Assembly: GCF_047553045.1 (NCBI RefSeq)
Contig: NZ_CP180208.1
Location: forward strand, 1,860,001 to 1,924,000
Length of the DNA: 64,000 nt
Direction: 5' to 3'
Source of the DNA: Sphingomonas_L flavalba_A
Lineage (GTDB): Bacteria; Pseudomonadota; Alphaproteobacteria; Sphingomonadales; Sphingomonadaceae
Below, one piece after another: positions 62,308 through 64,000 of the stretch (position 1 is its first letter; every line of letters starts with the position of its first letter). A program made the position numbers and the translations under genes. The notes beneath the pieces were generated by a model, which did not search any database, was not told the origin of the DNA, and saw nothing but the letters and a program-made list of their open reading frames with translations.

Positions 62308-63102
62308 ATGCGTCCCTATCTCGACCTGATTCAGCGTATCCTGGACGAAGGCACCCGCCAGGCCGACCGCACCGGCGTCGGCACCCGCGCGGTGTTCGGC
62401 CATCAGATGCGCTTCGACCTGGCCGACGGCTTTCCGCTCGTCACCACCAAGAAACTGCACCTGCGCTCGATCATCTACGAATTGCTGTGGTTCCTGCGCG
62501 GCGACACCAATGTGCGCTGGCTGAACGACAATCGCGTGACGATCTGGGACGAATGGGCCGATGCGGAAGGCTCTCTCGGCCCGGTCTACGGCAAGCAGTG
62601 GCGCGACTGGGAAACGGCGGACGGCCGCCACCTCGACCAGATCGCCGCGCTGATCGCCCAGATCAACGCCAATCCCGCCTCCCGCCGCCAGATCGTCACC
62701 GCGTGGAACCCCGGCGAGATCGACCGGATGGCGCTCGCCCCCTGCCATTGCCTGTTCCAGACGCAGGTCGCCGACGGCCGCCTGTCGCTCCAGCTTTACC
62801 AGCGCAGCGCCGACGTATTCCTCGGCGTGCCGTTCAACATCGCCAGCTACGCGCTGCTCACCCATATGCTGGCCGATCAGTGCGGGCTGAAACCGGGCGC
62901 ATTCATCTGGACCGGCGGCGACTGCCATCTCTACGAAAACCACCTCGATCAGGCCCGTCTCCAGCTCAGCCGTGCTCCGCGCCCGCTGCCGACGCTGGCG
63001 ATCACCCGGCGCGCGCCGACGATCGACGGCTACGCCTACGAGGATTTCGCGATCACCGGCTACGATCCGCACCCCCACATCGCCGCGCCGGTGGCGGTGT
63101 GA
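62308..63102 (+). CDS. thyA: Thymidylate synthase
   Basis: 264 residues, the same length as the E. coli enzyme, with catalytic Cys146 in LAPCHCLFQ. MRPYLDLIQRILDEGTRQAD, RTGVGTRAVFGHQMRFDL, the SRRQIVTAWNP phosphate-binding arginines and the RSADVFLGVPFNIASYALL segment all match. It makes dTMP from dUMP with methylenetetrahydrofolate, and its TGA overlaps the start of folA (GTGA). Confidence 0.97.
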   Translation: MRPYLDLIQRILDEGTRQADRTGVGTRAVFGHQMRFDLADGFPLVTTKKLHLRSIIYELLWFLRGDTNVRWLNDNRVTIWDEWADAEGSLGPVYGKQWRDWETADGRHLDQIAALIAQINANPASRRQIVTAWNPGEIDRMALAPCHCLFQTQVADGRLSLQLYQRSADVFLGVPFNIASYALLTHMLADQCGLKPGAFIWTGGDCHLYENHLDQARLQLSRAPRPLPTLAITRRAPTIDGYAYEDFAITGYDPHPHIAAPVAV

Positions 63103-63560
63103 GCCGGCCGCACATCACCCTCGTCGTCGCCCGCGCCACCAACGGCGTCATCGGCCGCGACGGGCGGATGCCCTGGCACATCCCCGCCGACCTGAAACGG
63201 TTCAAGGCGCTGACCACCGGCGCGCCGATGATCATGGGCCGCAAGACGTTTGAAAGCCTGCCCGGCCTGCTGCCCAGCCGCCGCCACATCGTGCTGACCC
63301 GCGACGCCGGCTGGTCCGCCCCCGGCGCGGAGCCGGTCGCCAGTGTCGACGCCGCCCTCGCCCTTGCCGGCGCCCCGCGCGTCTCGGTGGTCGGCGGGGC
63401 GGAAATCTACCGCCTGTTCCTGCCTCTCGCCGACCGCATCGAGCTGACCGAGGTGCATCTGGCACCGGACGGCGACACCGTCCTCCCCGCCTTCGCCGGC
63501 TGGCGGGAGGTCGGGCGGGAAGATTACGACACCCACAGCTTCGTGACGCTGGAACGCTGA
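63099..63560 (+). CDS. folA: Dihydrofolate reductase
   Basis: 153 residues from GTG 63099, overlapping the thyA stop by four bases. Regenerates tetrahydrofolate used up by ThyA. ITLVVARATNGVIGRDGRMP and WHIPADLKRFKALTTGAPMI with the catalytic Asp in this Met20-loop region, GRKTFESLPGLLPSRRHIVL, VVGGAEIYRLFLPLADRIEL are standard. The last part (ELTEVHLAPDGDTVLPAF) completes the fold. Confidence 0.95.
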   Translation: MSRPHITLVVARATNGVIGRDGRMPWHIPADLKRFKALTTGAPMIMGRKTFESLPGLLPSRRHIVLTRDAGWSAPGAEPVASVDAALALAGAPRVSVVGGAEIYRLFLPLADRIELTEVHLAPDGDTVLPAFAGWREVGREDYDTHSFVTLER

Positions 63561-63595
63561 TTTTTTCGGCGGGACGGCAGAAAGGATCGATCGCC

Positions 63596-64000
63596 ATGAC
63601 CGCCCGCCGCAAGATCCTCCTCTCCCTCGTCCTGCTCCTGCTGCTTGCCGCCGCGCTGTTCTTCGCGCTCGCCCCCGGCATCGCCGAACGGTCGATGAAC
63701 AAGGTCGAGCCGAACCGCCTGCTGGCGATCAGCCCGCGCGCCGCCGCCTTGCACAAGACGCTGGCGATCGCCGACAGCCACGCCGACACGCTGCTCTGGC
63801 GCCGCAGCCTGCTCGATCATGCCGATCGCGGTCAGGTCGATCTGCCGCGGATGATGGCGGGCAATGTCGCGCTGCAGGTGTTCTCGTCGGTCACCAAGAC
63901 GCCGAAGAACCAGAATTACGACGCCAACGGCGCCGACAGCGACAACATCACCCTGCTCGCCTTCGCCCAGCTCCAGCCGCCCCGCACCTGGGCCTCGCTG
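63596..64000 (+). CDS. Membrane dipeptidase (M19), truncated by the window end
   Basis: 135 codons visible from ATG 63596, running off the right edge with no stop. An N-terminal helix (ILLSLVLLLLLAAALFFALA) is a signal anchor. The H-x-D metal motif of the M19/renal dipeptidase family is in IADSHADTLLW, followed by GQVDLPRMMAGNVALQVFSS, as in peptidase M19 proteins. It follows folA by 35 bases, with six T after the folA stop but no hairpin. Confidence 0.85.
   Translation, partial: MTARRKILLSLVLLLLLAAALFFALAPGIAERSMNKVEPNRLLAISPRAAALHKTLAIADSHADTLLWRRSLLDHADRGQVDLPRMMAGNVALQVFSSVTKTPKNQNYDANGADSDNITLLAFAQLQPPRTWASL

Overview
The window reads as chromosomal DNA of a high-GC alphaproteobacterium, most likely a member of the Sphingomonadaceae. 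The pointers are a PEPxxWA-CTERM envelope protein, ubiquinone genes of the Coq7 and UbiG type, stand-alone PTS-Ntr enzyme I, a complete SMC, and many TTG/GTG starts joined by 4-base stop/start overlaps. No database search was possible, so family names rest on motifs read directly.

Bases 1-8234 are a decayed genomic island attached to the 3' end of a tRNA-Leu(CAG) gene. Going inward from the tRNA it holds: a P4-type integrase truncated by an IS407-like IS3-family element; an unrelated gene truncated on the other side of that element; an unrecognised coiled-coil island protein; a degenerate second copy of the tRNA 3' end; a second integrase whose C-terminus is replaced in frame by most of a Vsr mismatch endonuclease; and an AbiEi/AbiEii type IV toxin-antitoxin pair preceded by two large near-identical palindromes. 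Two related elements therefore inserted one behind the other, and both integrases were later broken by different lesions.

Bases 8400-64000 are dense core genome. In order: an NDUFA9-like protein and uppP; glutamate synthase (gltD-gltB); a GST; ubiG; lysC and a nitronate monooxygenase; a PEP-CTERM protein; ptsP; an envelope/division block (rodZ-like, cpoB-like, tilS, ftsH); a DUF3800 protein; proA; an aldo-keto reductase; the compact run nadD-rsfS-rlmH-envC-ctpA-dsbB-coq7; smc with two DsbA-like proteins and a DUF721 protein on the minus strand; mutY and nudC; pheA; a membrane cytochrome c; aroC; two small secreted Pro/Thr-rich proteins; purA; a hydrolase and a DUF2721 membrane protein; a minus-strand mini-gene with a perfect extended Shine-Dalgarno; two tandem lipoproteins; uvrB; a DUF3617 lipoprotein; a VOC protein; an M20 amidohydrolase; an arylamine N-acetyltransferase; corA; an M48 protease cluster; thyA-folA; and the start of an M19 dipeptidase.

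The main points of interest are the integrase-Vsr chimera, the four-half-site AbiE operator, tandem island accretion with both integrases dead, an 18-codon ORF with an ideal ribosome-binding site and its own terminator, a two-hairpin RNA tail after uvrB, a 21-bp duplicated ribosome-binding site, and several tandem paralogous envelope genes.
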